A DNA stretch of 40,011 nt. It comes from Gordonia asplenii (GTDB lineage Bacteria > Actinomycetota > Actinomycetes > Mycobacteriales > Mycobacteriaceae). The stretch lies in assembly GCF_012933505.1 (NCBI RefSeq), contig NZ_JABBNB010000043.1, positions 1-40,011 of the forward strand. Reading direction: 5' to 3'. Position 1 is the stretch's first letter, and every line of letters begins with the position of its first letter. Position numbers and translations under genes: made by a program. Under the pieces are notes generated by a model that searched no databases, was not told where the DNA came from, and worked only from the letters and a program-made list of their open reading frames with translations. This document shows, in pieces, positions 10,017 through 18,916 of the stretch.

Positions 10017-10580
10017 CTAGACGGCCTTGCGGTGGCTGGCGTTGAACCTCGACTTCTTCTGGCGATTGCCGCAGGTATTCATATCGCACCACTTGCGGGT
10101 GTGACTCTGACTCGTGTCGAAGAATGCGGCCCGGCACGTCGGCGATGCACACAGCGCCAGGTGCCCGGCTCGTTCGCCTGCGATAAGGCTGATTGCGTCG
10201 GCAGCGATGACGCCGAGCGCGTCTTCCACGCCGGTTGTGGACGTGAGTCGCCATTCGCGAGCGCCGGCGGACGTGAGAACGGCCGCGGCTCGGCCCGCTG
10301 CGCTCCGATCGTTGATGAGGCGGACCGCAGTCGCGGGTAGTGGTGCCGACGTGGCGCGAGCAGTCGCCGCAGCATGGATCGATTCCCGAAGTTCATGCGC
10401 GAGGTCGAGTTGGCCCGGTGTGCATGACGCGACGGTCAGGCCATGCAGAGCAAGCCAGTCTTCTAGTCGGTGGGGGGTGGGGATGCGTTCGACCTGATCG
10501 CCATGACGCTCACTGAGCGTCGCTGTGAAGCTTGTCGACAGTTCAGTGCCAAGACGAAATTTCGGGAACCGTTCCTGCAT
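10017..10580 (-). CDS. ABATE/CGNR zinc-finger transcriptional regulator
   Basis: A 187-residue protein with an N-terminal ABATE (ligand-sensing-like) domain (about 1-135) and a C-terminal CGNR zinc finger. The four cysteines are Cys144, Cys149, Cys165 and Cys170, the last within the diagnostic CGNR tetrad, followed by a basic tail (RQKKSRF). Such proteins are thought to be stress- or ligand-linked DNA-binding regulators. The ATG at 10580 has no ribosome-binding site, but on the minus strand TAAGGT (plus-strand 10587-10592) lies six bases upstream, so the message is probably leaderless. It diverges from the epoxide hydrolase gene across 86 bases holding two matching palindromes, one over each -10, which points to autoregulation plus control of the hydrolase. 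Confidence 0.87.
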   Translation of the reverse strand: MQERFPKFRLGTELSTSFTATLSERHGDQVERIPTPHRLEDWLALHGLTVASCTPGQLDLAHELRESIHAAATARATSAPLPATAVRLINDRSAAGRAAAVLTSAGAREWRLTSTTGVEDALGVIAADAISLIAGERAGHLALCASPTCRAAFFDTSQSHTRKWCDMNTCGNRQKKSRFNASHRKAV

Positions 10581-10601
10581 CGAACCACCTTAGCCGGTTG
10601 C
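10581..10601. promoter_or_regulatory. Operator palindrome 1 (CGNR regulator side)
   Basis: GAACC and CCGGTTG arms are symmetric about 10591, with the core CTTAG. It abuts the ATG of the CGNR gene and covers its -10 (TAAGGT on the minus strand). It shares the pattern GAAC-n4-CTTAG-n-CGGTT with operator 2, though its symmetry is poorer. Confidence 0.6.
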
Positions 10602-10621
10602 GACGTGGTGGACGCACTGAT

Positions 10622-10642
10622 AGAACTGTCTTAGACGGTTCT
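10622..10642. promoter_or_regulatory. Operator palindrome 2 (epoxide hydrolase side)
   Basis: Ten-base arms AGAACTGTCT and AGACGGTTCT, complementary except for one pair, flank a central T at 10632. It overlaps the likely -10 (TAGAAC at 10621, 17 bases after TTGCGA at 10598) of the epoxide hydrolase gene. Its centre is 41 bases from that of operator 1, close to four helical turns, so both would face the same side of the DNA. Confidence 0.65.
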
Positions 10643-10666
10643 TGAAGTTGGCAACTAGGAGTTCCC

Positions 10667-11833
10667 GTGGTTGGTATCGATGGCGGCATTCACTCATTCG
10701 AAGCGCACGCGCCGGACGCCGACCTCGCGGAGCTGCGCGCACGGTTGGCCGCTGCGCGATTGCCGGAGCGGGAGACCGTTCGCGTCGGCACGTCAGGTCG
10801 TCGACGCTGGGACCAGGGCGTACCCCTGGCGGATCTCGTTGATACCGTTGACTATTGGCGTACTTCGTACGACTGGCGGCTATTCGAGGCTCGACTGAAT
10901 CAGATCGGCCAGTTTCATACCACCGTCGACGGGTTGCGAATTCACTTCCTTCATCGACGGTCGACGCGGATCGACGCCGTTCCACTGATTCTCACGCATG
11001 GTTGGCCGGGCAGCGTCGCGGAGTTCGTCGATGTGGTGGATGAACTGACCGAACCGAAAAGCGGTGCGCTGCCGGCGTTCCACGTCGTCGTTCCTTCGCT
11101 CCCTGGTTTTGGCTTCAGTGACCGGCCGACGACTCCTGGCTGGGGAACTGAAAAGATCGCTGCGACATGGGTTGAGCTGATGGCACGGCTCGGCTATTCA
11201 TCATTCACTGCTCAGGGCGGAGATTGGGGAGGAAATATCACCACCGTCCTCGCAGGCCGATTTCCGGCGAATGTGCTCGGTATTCACACGACGTTCGCCG
11301 AAGGGCCGCCGGGGCTGTCGACATCGATGCTGACTGAGTCGGAGCGCACTTGGGCCGCGGAAACCCGACATTTCTGGAGGCATCGAGCAGCCTATGCGAA
11401 ACAGCAGGCCACCCGCCCGCAGACCATCGGATACTCGTTGGTCGACTCGCCGGTTGGCTTGCTCGCCTGGATTCTGGACAAATTCGCCGATTGGTCCGAC
11501 AGCGGAGACAGTCCGTTCGAGGCCATTTCGCGCGACCGGATTCTCGATGACGTCACGCTGTACTGGCTTACCCGAACGGGCGCATCGGCCGGCCGGATCT
11601 ACTACGAAAGTCACAACTCTCTGGATCCTGATCTGCGCGTCGAGGTCCCGGCCGCGATCACGATGTATCCGCACGACATAGAGAAGTGTCCGCGACCGTG
11701 GGCTGAAGCGCGATATCGAAGAATTGTCCGCTGGGAATCGCCGGCCCGCGGCGGACATTTCCCGTCACTGGAGGTTCGCGACTATTTCCTCAAGGATGTG
11801 CAGGAGGGACTCGCGGCTGTACTGGCGGCCTGA
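10667..11833 (+). CDS. Epoxide hydrolase (EHN-type alpha/beta hydrolase)
   Basis: A 388-residue alpha/beta-hydrolase with the N-terminal EHN domain (FEAHAPDADLAELRARLAAARLPE) of microsomal-type epoxide hydrolases, which open epoxides to diols. The oxyanion-hole motif HGWPGS is at 111-116, the nucleophile Asp186 in GGDWGG, and the catalytic His in the C-terminal GGHFPSLE. The GTG at 10667 follows AGGAG by five bases. Substrate is unknown; the family often detoxifies xenobiotic or lipid-derived epoxides. Control by the divergent CGNR protein is strongly suggested by the shared operators. M. tuberculosis has no such pair at this locus. Confidence 0.9.
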   Translation: MVGIDGGIHSFEAHAPDADLAELRARLAAARLPERETVRVGTSGRRRWDQGVPLADLVDTVDYWRTSYDWRLFEARLNQIGQFHTTVDGLRIHFLHRRSTRIDAVPLILTHGWPGSVAEFVDVVDELTEPKSGALPAFHVVVPSLPGFGFSDRPTTPGWGTEKIAATWVELMARLGYSSFTAQGGDWGGNITTVLAGRFPANVLGIHTTFAEGPPGLSTSMLTESERTWAAETRHFWRHRAAYAKQQATRPQTIGYSLVDSPVGLLAWILDKFADWSDSGDSPFEAISRDRILDDVTLYWLTRTGASAGRIYYESHNSLDPDLRVEVPAAITMYPHDIEKCPRPWAEARYRRIVRWESPARGGHFPSLEVRDYFLKDVQEGLAAVLAA

Positions 11834-11903
11834 CCGTCGGACGCACGGTGTCCCAAATGCTTTCCCATCGGTCCTGAAGCAGGTGGCGCGTGTTCGGCGA
11901 CAA

Positions 11904-12578
11904 TCACCAGCCCCGCTTCTCCCACTCCGCCAGCGATCCGCGCTCGGCACCGAGCGTCGTGCCGCTGCCGTGGCCGGGATAGACCTCGGTGTCGTCGGCG
12001 TAGCGGCCGAACAGTTTGGTACTGACGTCCCGGTAGAGTGTCACGAAGTCTTCGGGCTTCCAGGTCTTGCCCACACCACCGGGGAAGAGGCAGTCGCCGG
12101 TGAACAGGTGGGTGCGCGGCTGCGGGTGATCCGCGTCGGTGTCGCTCAGCGCAAGGGCGATCGACCCGGGGGTGTGGCCGATGAGATGAATTGCGTCGAG
12201 CGTGAGATTGCCGACGCGGAGGGTGTCGCCGTCGTCGACGAGGATGTCCGGCGCGACGGGCAGCGCGGGGGCGTCGTCGCGGCCGACCGCGGTCGGGACG
12301 CCGGGGTGAGCCGCGTGCACGGCTTCGAGCGCCTGAACGTGATCGGGGTGCTGATGCGTGGTCATAATCGTCGTGACCTGGCCGGGAAGGTCGGCGAGGA
12401 GGGCCTCGATGCGGTCGGCGTCGTTGGCGGCGTCGATCAGGAGTTGGTCGCCGGTCTCGCGGCAGGTGACCACGTAGACGTTGTTGTCCATCGGACCGAC
12501 CGAGAGCGCGGTGATGGTGGCGTGGTCGGTCTCGACGCTGACGTGTGGGGCTGATGGGGCTGAGCTGGTTTCGGCCAT
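11904..12578 (-). CDS. MBL-fold metallo-hydrolase (glyoxalase II-like)
   Basis: A 224-residue metallo-beta-lactamase-fold hydrolase. The metal-binding motif THQHPDH (74-80: His75, His77, Asp79, His80) is intact, with further ligands in GHTPGS, FTGDCLFPGG (Asp) and the C-terminal YPGHGSGTTLG. The short length and these motifs resemble glyoxalase II-like hydrolases. By position directly upstream of and divergent from uvrA it matches mycobacterial Rv1637c. The substrate is not known. It marks the right end of the accessory block that begins after the universal stress protein. Confidence 0.92.
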   Translation of the reverse strand: MAETSSAPSAPHVSVETDHATITALSVGPMDNNVYVVTCRETGDQLLIDAANDADRIEALLADLPGQVTTIMTTHQHPDHVQALEAVHAAHPGVPTAVGRDDAPALPVAPDILVDDGDTLRVGNLTLDAIHLIGHTPGSIALALSDTDADHPQPRTHLFTGDCLFPGGVGKTWKPEDFVTLYRDVSTKLFGRYADDTEVYPGHGSGTTLGAERGSLAEWEKRGW

Positions 12579-12672
12579 GCGGCCACGTTAGCAGCGAGAT
12601 CGGACTTGTCAGTGCCCCTCGGTATCGTGGATTCGTAAGAATTCTCTGACGTGAATATGTGAGGAATCTGTA

Positions 12673-15531
12673 GTGGTTGATCGCCTGATCGTGCGTGGTG
12701 CGCGGGAGCACAATCTGCGGGGGATCGACGTCGATCTGCCGCGGGACAGTCTCATCGTCTTCACCGGTCTGTCGGGGTCGGGTAAGTCGTCGCTGGCCTT
12801 CGACACGATTTTCGCCGAGGGGCAGCGGCGGTATGTCGAGTCGCTGTCGGCGTATGCGCGACAGTTCCTGGGGCAGATGGACAAACCCGACGTCGACTTC
12901 ATCGAGGGTCTTTCACCTGCGGTGTCTATCGATCAGAAGTCGACCAACCGCAACCCGCGGTCGACGGTCGGCACCATCACCGAGGTCTACGACTACCTGC
13001 GTCTGCTGTATGCCCGCGCGGGCAAGGCCCATTGCCCGACGTGTGGCGCGCCGATCGCCAAGCAGACGCCGCAGCAGATCGTCGACCAGGTACTCGCGAT
13101 GGACGAGGGCGTACGTTTCCAGGTGCTCGCACCGGTGGTGCGGACCCGCAAGGGTGAGTTCGTCGACCTTTTCGCCGAACTGCAGACGCAGGGATATTCT
13201 CGTGCGCGCATCGACGGTGTGGTGCACCAGCTGACCGACCCGCCGAAGCTGAAGAAGCAGGAGAAACACGACATCGAGGTCGTCGTGGACCGGCTGGCGG
13301 TCAAGCCGTCGTCGAAGCAGCGACTGACCGATTCCGTCGAGACCGCACTCGGGCTGGCCGACGGGATCGTCGTGCTGGATTTCGTCGACCTGGACGAGAA
13401 CGACCCCAATCGTGAGCGTCGGTTCTCCGAGCGGATGGCCTGCCCCAACGGCCATCAGATCGCGGTCGACGACCTCGAGCCGCGCGCGTTCTCCTTCAAC
13501 TCGCCCTACGGCGCGTGCCCCGAATGCGACGGTCTCGGTGTCCGCAAGGAAGTCGACGAAGATCTCGTAGTACCCGATCCGGACCTCACGTTGTCGGAGG
13601 GAGCGGTTGCACCGTGGTCGTCGGGGCACAACGCCGACTACTTCCTGCGACTGATGGGCGGACTCGCCGAGCAGATGGGCTTCGACGTCGACACGCCGTG
13701 GCGCAAACTGCCGATCAAGGCACGCCGCGCGATCCTCAACGGCAGCGACCACCAGGTCCACGTGAAGTTCCGCAACCGGTACGGACGCACCCGCTCGTAC
13801 TACACGGAGTTCGAGGGGGTGATGGCGTTTCTGTCGCGCCGCATGGAGCAGACCGAGTCCGAGCAGATGAAGGACCGGTACGAGGGCTACATGCGCGACG
13901 TTCCGTGCCCGGCGTGCCAGGGTGCGCGGCTACGTCCCGAGATTCTGGCGGTGACGCTCGACAACAGTGTGCACGGCCCGAAGTCGATCGCCGAGGTCGC
14001 CGAGCTGTCGGTGGCAGAGTGCGCCGACTACCTGTCGGGGCTGGCTCTCGGCGAGCGGGAGGCCGCGATCGCGGGCCGCGTCCTCAAAGAGGTGCAGGCG
14101 CGGATCAAGTTCCTGCTCGACGTCGGGTTGGAGTATCTGTCACTGTCGCGTGCGGCCGGCTCGTTGTCGGGCGGCGAAGCGCAGCGTATCCGTCTGGCGA
14201 CCCAGATCGGCGCCGGTCTCGCGGGTGTGCTGTACGTGCTCGATGAGCCGTCGATCGGTCTGCATCAACGCGACAATCGTCGACTGATCGAGACGCTGAC
14301 CCATCTTCGTGACCTCGGAAACACGCTGATCGTCGTCGAACACGACGAAGACACCATCCGCGCGGCCGACTGGATCGTCGACATCGGTCCGCTCGCCGGC
14401 GAGCACGGCGGCCAGGTGGTGCACAGCGGCAGCTACAAGGATCTGCTGAGGAATAAGAAGTCGCTGACGGGCGCGTATCTGGCCGGGCGCGACGTGCTTC
14501 CGGTCCCCGAGATTCGACGCCCCATCGACCGCAAGCGGCAACTGACCGTCGTCGGCGCGCATGAGCACAATCTGCGCGACATCGACGTGTCGTTCCCGCT
14601 CGGCGTGCTGACGGCCGTCACCGGAGTGTCCGGCTCGGGTAAGTCGACGCTGGTCAACGACATTCTCGCGACCACTCTGGCCAACAAACTCAACGGCGCC
14701 CGGCAGGTGCCCGGCCGGCACAAGCGCATCAACGGCCTCGACAACCTGGACAAACTCGTCCAGGTGGATCAGTCGCCGATCGGTCGTACCCCACGGTCGA
14801 ACCCGGCGACCTACACCGGCGTGTTCGACAAGATCCGCACCCTGTTCGCCGCGACCACCGAGGCCAAGGTGCGCGGCTACCAGCCGGGACGGTTCTCGTT
14901 CAACGTCAAGGGCGGGCGGTGCGAGGCCTGCACCGGTGAGGGCACCATCAAGATCGAGATGAACTTCTTGCCCGACGTCTACGTGCCGTGCGAAGTGTGC
15001 CACGGCGCCCGGTACAACCGAGAAACCCTCGAGGTGCACTACAAGCACAAGACGATCGCCGAGGTGCTCGACATGCCGATCGAAGAGGCGGCCGAATTCT
15101 TTGAGCCCGTCACCTCGATTCACCGCTACCTGAAGACGCTCGTCGAGGTCGGGTTGGGGTATGTGCGGCTCGGTCAGCCGGCGCCGACGCTGTCCGGTGG
15201 TGAGGCTCAGCGGGTGAAACTAGCCGCGGAACTGCAGAAACGCTCCACCGGCCGGACCATCTACATCCTCGACGAACCGACGACCGGCCTGCACTTCGAG
15301 GACATCAAGAAGCTGCTCGGCGTGATCAACGGCTTGGTCGACAAGGGCAACACGGTCATCGTCATCGAGCACAACCTGGACGTCATCAAGACGGCCGACT
15401 GGGTGATCGACATGGGACCCGAGGGCGGCAACGGCGGCGGAACGGTCGTGGCGCAAGGCACCCCGGAGGAGATCGCGGTGACGCCGGAGAGTCACACCGG
15501 CAAATTCTTGGCGGAGATCTTGCAGAGCTAG
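12673..15531 (+). CDS. uvrA: Excinuclease ABC subunit A
   Basis: UvrA is the damage-recognition ATPase of nucleotide excision repair; its dimer delivers UvrB to lesions. The 952 residues contain two ABC ATPase modules: Walker A GLSGSGKSS (32-40) and GVSGSGKST (about 652), signatures LSGGEAQRIRLA and LSGGEAQRVKLA, and Walker B VLDEPSIGL and ILDEPTTGL. Zinc-binding cysteine pairs are visible in CPTCG (near 119), CPNGH/CPECDGLG and CEACTGEG/CEVCHG. The GTG at 12673 is preceded by GAGG eight bases away and by a leader containing the palindrome AGAATTCT. It converges with the small reverse-strand gene, with ten bases between stops. Confidence 0.98.
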   Translation: MVDRLIVRGAREHNLRGIDVDLPRDSLIVFTGLSGSGKSSLAFDTIFAEGQRRYVESLSAYARQFLGQMDKPDVDFIEGLSPAVSIDQKSTNRNPRSTVGTITEVYDYLRLLYARAGKAHCPTCGAPIAKQTPQQIVDQVLAMDEGVRFQVLAPVVRTRKGEFVDLFAELQTQGYSRARIDGVVHQLTDPPKLKKQEKHDIEVVVDRLAVKPSSKQRLTDSVETALGLADGIVVLDFVDLDENDPNRERRFSERMACPNGHQIAVDDLEPRAFSFNSPYGACPECDGLGVRKEVDEDLVVPDPDLTLSEGAVAPWSSGHNADYFLRLMGGLAEQMGFDVDTPWRKLPIKARRAILNGSDHQVHVKFRNRYGRTRSYYTEFEGVMAFLSRRMEQTESEQMKDRYEGYMRDVPCPACQGARLRPEILAVTLDNSVHGPKSIAEVAELSVAECADYLSGLALGEREAAIAGRVLKEVQARIKFLLDVGLEYLSLSRAAGSLSGGEAQRIRLATQIGAGLAGVLYVLDEPSIGLHQRDNRRLIETLTHLRDLGNTLIVVEHDEDTIRAADWIVDIGPLAGEHGGQVVHSGSYKDLLRNKKSLTGAYLAGRDVLPVPEIRRPIDRKRQLTVVGAHEHNLRDIDVSFPLGVLTAVTGVSGSGKSTLVNDILATTLANKLNGARQVPGRHKRINGLDNLDKLVQVDQSPIGRTPRSNPATYTGVFDKIRTLFAATTEAKVRGYQPGRFSFNVKGGRCEACTGEGTIKIEMNFLPDVYVPCEVCHGARYNRETLEVHYKHKTIAEVLDMPIEEAAEFFEPVTSIHRYLKTLVEVGLGYVRLGQPAPTLSGGEAQRVKLAAELQKRSTGRTIYILDEPTTGLHFEDIKKLLGVINGLVDKGNTVIVIEHNLDVIKTADWVIDMGPEGGNGGGTVVAQGTPEEIAVTPESHTGKFLAEILQS

Positions 15532-15541
15532 GGGCGGTCGT

Positions 15542-15847
15542 CTAGAGCCCCATCGATTTTCGGATCTCGTCCAGCTTCGACGCCGCGGCCTCCTTGTTCT
15601 TGCGGTATAGCTCGTCGGCGGCCTGACCCTCGGGTGTCTCGTTGGCGAGCTCTTCCGAGCCGATGGCCCGCGTCACGCGCTGCTCGATCTTGTCACGCAC
15701 GTGATCGAAGGTCGGAATACCCGCGTCCGTGTAGCCGGTGACCTCCGCAAACGATGGCGCTGCGACCGGCGGGGTCACGTCATGCGGCGGCGATGATTGC
15801 ACGACTTGCGCATCGATCGGGTCCGAAGCATCGTCTCCACTGGTCAT
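15542..15847 (-). CDS. Small conserved actinobacterial protein of unknown function
   Basis: A 101-residue acidic, soluble protein with a disordered Pro/Ser/Asp-rich first third and a helical remainder (PTFDHVRDKIEQRV, ELANETPEGQAADELYRK, a C-terminal KLDEIRKSM). I do not recognise a domain. The location beside uvrA recalls the small mycobacterial gene Rv1638A, but this is a positional guess. Its start is 27 bases after the kinase stop, on the same strand, so it is probably the last gene of the DUF1844-kinase cluster. Confidence 0.7.
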   Translation of the reverse strand: MTSGDDASDPIDAQVVQSSPPHDVTPPVAAPSFAEVTGYTDAGIPTFDHVRDKIEQRVTRAIGSEELANETPEGQAADELYRKNKEAAASKLDEIRKSMGL

Positions 15848-15874
15848 GAAACCCAGCGTAGACGTGCAGGGACG

Positions 15875-17563
15875 TCACGACACGGTCGCGGTGAGGAGAT
15901 TCGGCATCATCTGCGGCATGCCGAAATTCGCGCCGGGATACGCAGCCGTGAACCCGCGGCGGGCAACGTCGTCGACCATCTCCATACCGGAAGTGACAGT
16001 TCCCAGCTGGGTGTAGAGCGGTGCGGTGATGATCGGTTTGATCACGATGAAGAACGACGACGAGCCGTTCGCCACGCCGATACCCTGTTGTGCGCCCGGA
16101 TTGGTGACCAGGACCGAACCGCGGGGATAGGTGACCTGCTGTCTACCCAGTGTGTCGACCTTTCCGACTGCGACAGGCAGTCCGGTTGGCGGCTCGTTGG
16201 GGCTCGTCCAACCGGGTCCGTCGAAATCGGACTGGATATCGAGAGTCGTCGAACCGGCCCCGCCCGCGGCGCAGACCAGGATGTAGTCGCTGAGCCGGGC
16301 GCAACCTTGATGGTCGTACGCGCCTGCGCGGGCCAGGGTCTCGACGACGGCACTGTTGCATGGAGCCCCGACGCGATCGAGCCGTATGTCGAGGTCGCCG
16401 CTCGACGTCGTCAGGTGAAGCCTGGAGGTTCCATTCCGAGGTTGCGTCACAGCGGGTGGTGAAATTCGTCGGATCCCAGTCGTCGACGCGGCGGGGTACG
16501 AACAGTCAGCCGTCTCGACGGCCGCAGTCGTAGCACTGGCGGCGGAATCGATACCGGTAGATGCGCTCTGAACAGTCGAGTCGGTGTCGCGATGTGCGAT
16601 CAGATATCCGCCGACTGCGACCATCGCGACAAGAACGACAACCGCCAGAATCGTTGCCGCGGTGAGCATTGTTCGCCCGGAGCGCGACGTCGGCGGCCGC
16701 TGCTGGGAGGCCACCGGGCCGCGCTGATCGATGAGATGCTGCGGGTACCCGACCAATGTCGGTGACGCGGCTGTTTGCGCCGCGGTGATCAGTTCGGAGC
16801 ACGTTCGGTACCGGTCGCGGGGTTCTTTGGCCAGACCTCGAGAAATTGCGGGATCGAAAGGCGATCCGGTCACCGGTGGTGGCGAGAGAACGTGTCCGCG
16901 AATGACCGTCGGGACGTCGGAACCGCCGAACGGGGGATAGCCGGTCAGGCACTCGAACAGCACACATGCCAGTGCATAGACATCGACCGATCCATCGAAC
17001 GACGCGTCGGAGAACCGCTCGGGAGCCATGTAGGCGATTGAGCCGACTACGCTACCGGCCTGCGTGAGGCGGGTGTCGTCGACGATCTGCGCGATACCGA
17101 AGTCGGTGAGGTAGGCGAAGTCGGAATCGTCGACGAGGATGTTGTCCGGCTTGACGTCGCGATGAACGAGGCCTGCCGCGTGCGCTGCGTCGAGGGCGTC
17201 GGCGACCTGGCGCAGAATACGCAACGCTCGGTCCACCGGGAGCGGTCCGTCGCGCAGGAGGTCTCCGAGGCTACGTCCGCGGATCAGCCGCATGTCCAGG
17301 AACAGCGTGTCGTCGATCTGGCCCCAGTCGTGGATGGGGACGATGTGGGGGTGCTCCAGCCGAGCGGCCAGCCGAGACTCGCGGTCGAAGCGGTCCCGGT
17401 AGCCGGCCTGTCGTGCGAGCTCGGCGGGAAGGAGTTTCAGCGCGACGACCCGATCCCGGCGCAGGTCATGGGCGCGATAGACCTCGCCCATCCCGCCGCG
17501 CCCGAGCAGCGCGTCGAGGCGGTAGTCGCCGAGAACCGTGCCGCTGCGGTCAGGCGGCGTCAC
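15875..17563 (-). CDS. Membrane Ser/Thr protein kinase fused to an extracytoplasmic cyclophilin-like domain
   Basis: A 562-residue receptor-like kinase. The cytosolic kinase (about 13-265) has the glycine loop LGRGGMGEVY, Lys43, catalytic HRDVKPDN (Asp136), DFG (154-156), a Thr/Ser-bearing activation segment and APE (180-182), all intact. A single transmembrane helix (about 300-323) and a Thr/Ser/Ala-rich linker lead to an external domain (about 383-560) resembling cyclophilin peptidyl-prolyl isomerases: LTTSSGDLDIRL, YPRGSVLVTNPG and SSFFIVIKP correspond to conserved strands. The active-site FHR...QGG is altered to ARL...CAAGG, although an Arg remains. It may thus sense rather than catalyse. 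The GTG start at 17563 is seven bases after the DUF1844 stop, so the two are coupled. Confidence 0.88.
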   Translation of the reverse strand: MTPPDRSGTVLGDYRLDALLGRGGMGEVYRAHDLRRDRVVALKLLPAELARQAGYRDRFDRESRLAARLEHPHIVPIHDWGQIDDTLFLDMRLIRGRSLGDLLRDGPLPVDRALRILRQVADALDAAHAAGLVHRDVKPDNILVDDSDFAYLTDFGIAQIVDDTRLTQAGSVVGSIAYMAPERFSDASFDGSVDVYALACVLFECLTGYPPFGGSDVPTVIRGHVLSPPPVTGSPFDPAISRGLAKEPRDRYRTCSELITAAQTAASPTLVGYPQHLIDQRGPVASQQRPPTSRSGRTMLTAATILAVVVLVAMVAVGGYLIAHRDTDSTVQSASTGIDSAASATTAAVETADCSYPAASTTGIRRISPPAVTQPRNGTSRLHLTTSSGDLDIRLDRVGAPCNSAVVETLARAGAYDHQGCARLSDYILVCAAGGAGSTTLDIQSDFDGPGWTSPNEPPTGLPVAVGKVDTLGRQQVTYPRGSVLVTNPGAQQGIGVANGSSSFFIVIKPIITAPLYTQLGTVTSGMEMVDDVARRGFTAAYPGANFGMPQMMPNLLTATVS

Positions 17564-17570
17564 CGTCGGG

Positions 17571-17939
17571 CTAACCGGCCGGCCCGGTCAACTTCTCGCC
17601 CGGGCCTTCGCCCGCGGCGTCGGGGTGTGCGCTGGCCTCGCGGAACGCCAGCTGCAGCCCCTTCAGACCATCGAGGACCGGTGCCGCGTGAATGCCGAGA
17701 TCGGGGCGTGCGGCGGTCACGATGCCGGCGAGTGCGGTGATGAGCTTGCGTGCTTCGTCGAGATCGATGTCGTCGGCCGACGCCTCCTCGGCCAGGCCGA
17801 GCTTCTCCGCCGCAGCGCTCATCAGCATCACGATCGACCGAGTGATGACCTCGATCGCGGGGATGTCGGCCAAGTCGCGGACGTCGTCGACGGCGGGACC
17901 TGCGGCGTCGCCAGCGGCCGAATAGGAGTTCTCGCTCAT
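17571..17939 (-). CDS. DUF1844 domain protein
   Basis: A 122-residue protein with the DUF1844 pattern: DIPAIEVITRSIVMLMSAAAEKLGL, then DLDEARKLITALAGIVTAARPDL and a helical end with Leu-rich segments. The family is small, helical and of unknown role. The ATG at 17939 is the first likely start, with AGGAGTT-like purines lacking on this strand; the transcript may have a very short leader. It is divergent from infC and is the first gene of a three-gene reverse cluster with the kinase and a small protein; a role with the kinase is guesswork. Confidence 0.8.
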   Translation of the reverse strand: MSENSYSAAGDAAGPAVDDVRDLADIPAIEVITRSIVMLMSAAAEKLGLAEEASADDIDLDEARKLITALAGIVTAARPDLGIHAAPVLDGLKGLQLAFREASAHPDAAGEGPGEKLTGPAG

Positions 17940-18257
17940 GACTGTTAGACTTCCACAGTACGACCGCCCTGGTGTTTGCCGGGGTTCGCAAGTGGAGTTC
18001 CGCTCCCACCGTTCGACGCCCAGTCTCCTGGCGCAGTTGCACGGTCCGGTCCAGGCAATTCTTCTGATTTCGGGAAGCAATTGCGCGAGTTCGGCGTTGT
18101 CCATTATGGCTGCGGTGACACTCGGGTGGATCGGTCGGTATCGGAGCCCCGTGGCATGCGTGAGAAGCGCAGGCAGACGGGGTTCTTTGCTGAGGTGAGT
18201 TCCCCTTTCGTGCCCGGTGTCGCCAGTCGACCTGTAGGTATTGAATTAGGAGGCCCC
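17940..18257 (+). promoter_or_regulatory. infC operon promoter region and long leader
   Basis: These 318 bases between the DUF1844 gene and infC contain no recognisable gene. A possible promoter is TTGCGC (18081-18086), 18 bases, TATGGC (18105-18110), which would give a leader of about 140 bases. The leader holds short complementary blocks, for example GGGG and CCCC around 18181-18208 followed by TTTCGT, that could fold as a weak attenuator. The Shine-Dalgarno AGGAGG is at 18248-18253. Leaders of this operon are regulatory in other bacteria (L20 or IF3 control), but I could not match this one to a known RNA family. Confidence 0.4.
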
Positions 18258-18842
<585 letters not shown>

Positions 18843-18860
18843 ACCAGACTCACCAGTCAT

Positions 18861-18888
18861 CGCATCCCCTTCACTCGGAGGGGATGCG
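18861..18888 (+). promoter_or_regulatory. Stable RNA hairpin between infC and rpmI
   Basis: CGCATCCCCT and AGGGGATGCG form a perfect ten-pair stem around an eight-base loop (18871-18878). It lies between infC and rpmI and is not followed by a U-tract, so it is more likely a processing, stability or ribosomal-protein-binding element than a full terminator. Confidence 0.6.
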
Positions 18889-18916
18889 CAAGAATGCATG
18901 AAGTTAGGAACTCACC

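Noticed and set aside
14140..15123. Long minus-strand open frame opposite uvrA
   Set aside because: Shadow of uvrA in GC-rich DNA, with no domain and no ribosome-binding site; uvrA motifs are intact on the plus strand.
17938..18198. 86-codon open frame in the infC leader as a leader peptide
   Set aside because: It overlaps the start of the divergent gene, lacks a ribosome-binding site and shows no run of any amino acid typical of attenuation peptides.
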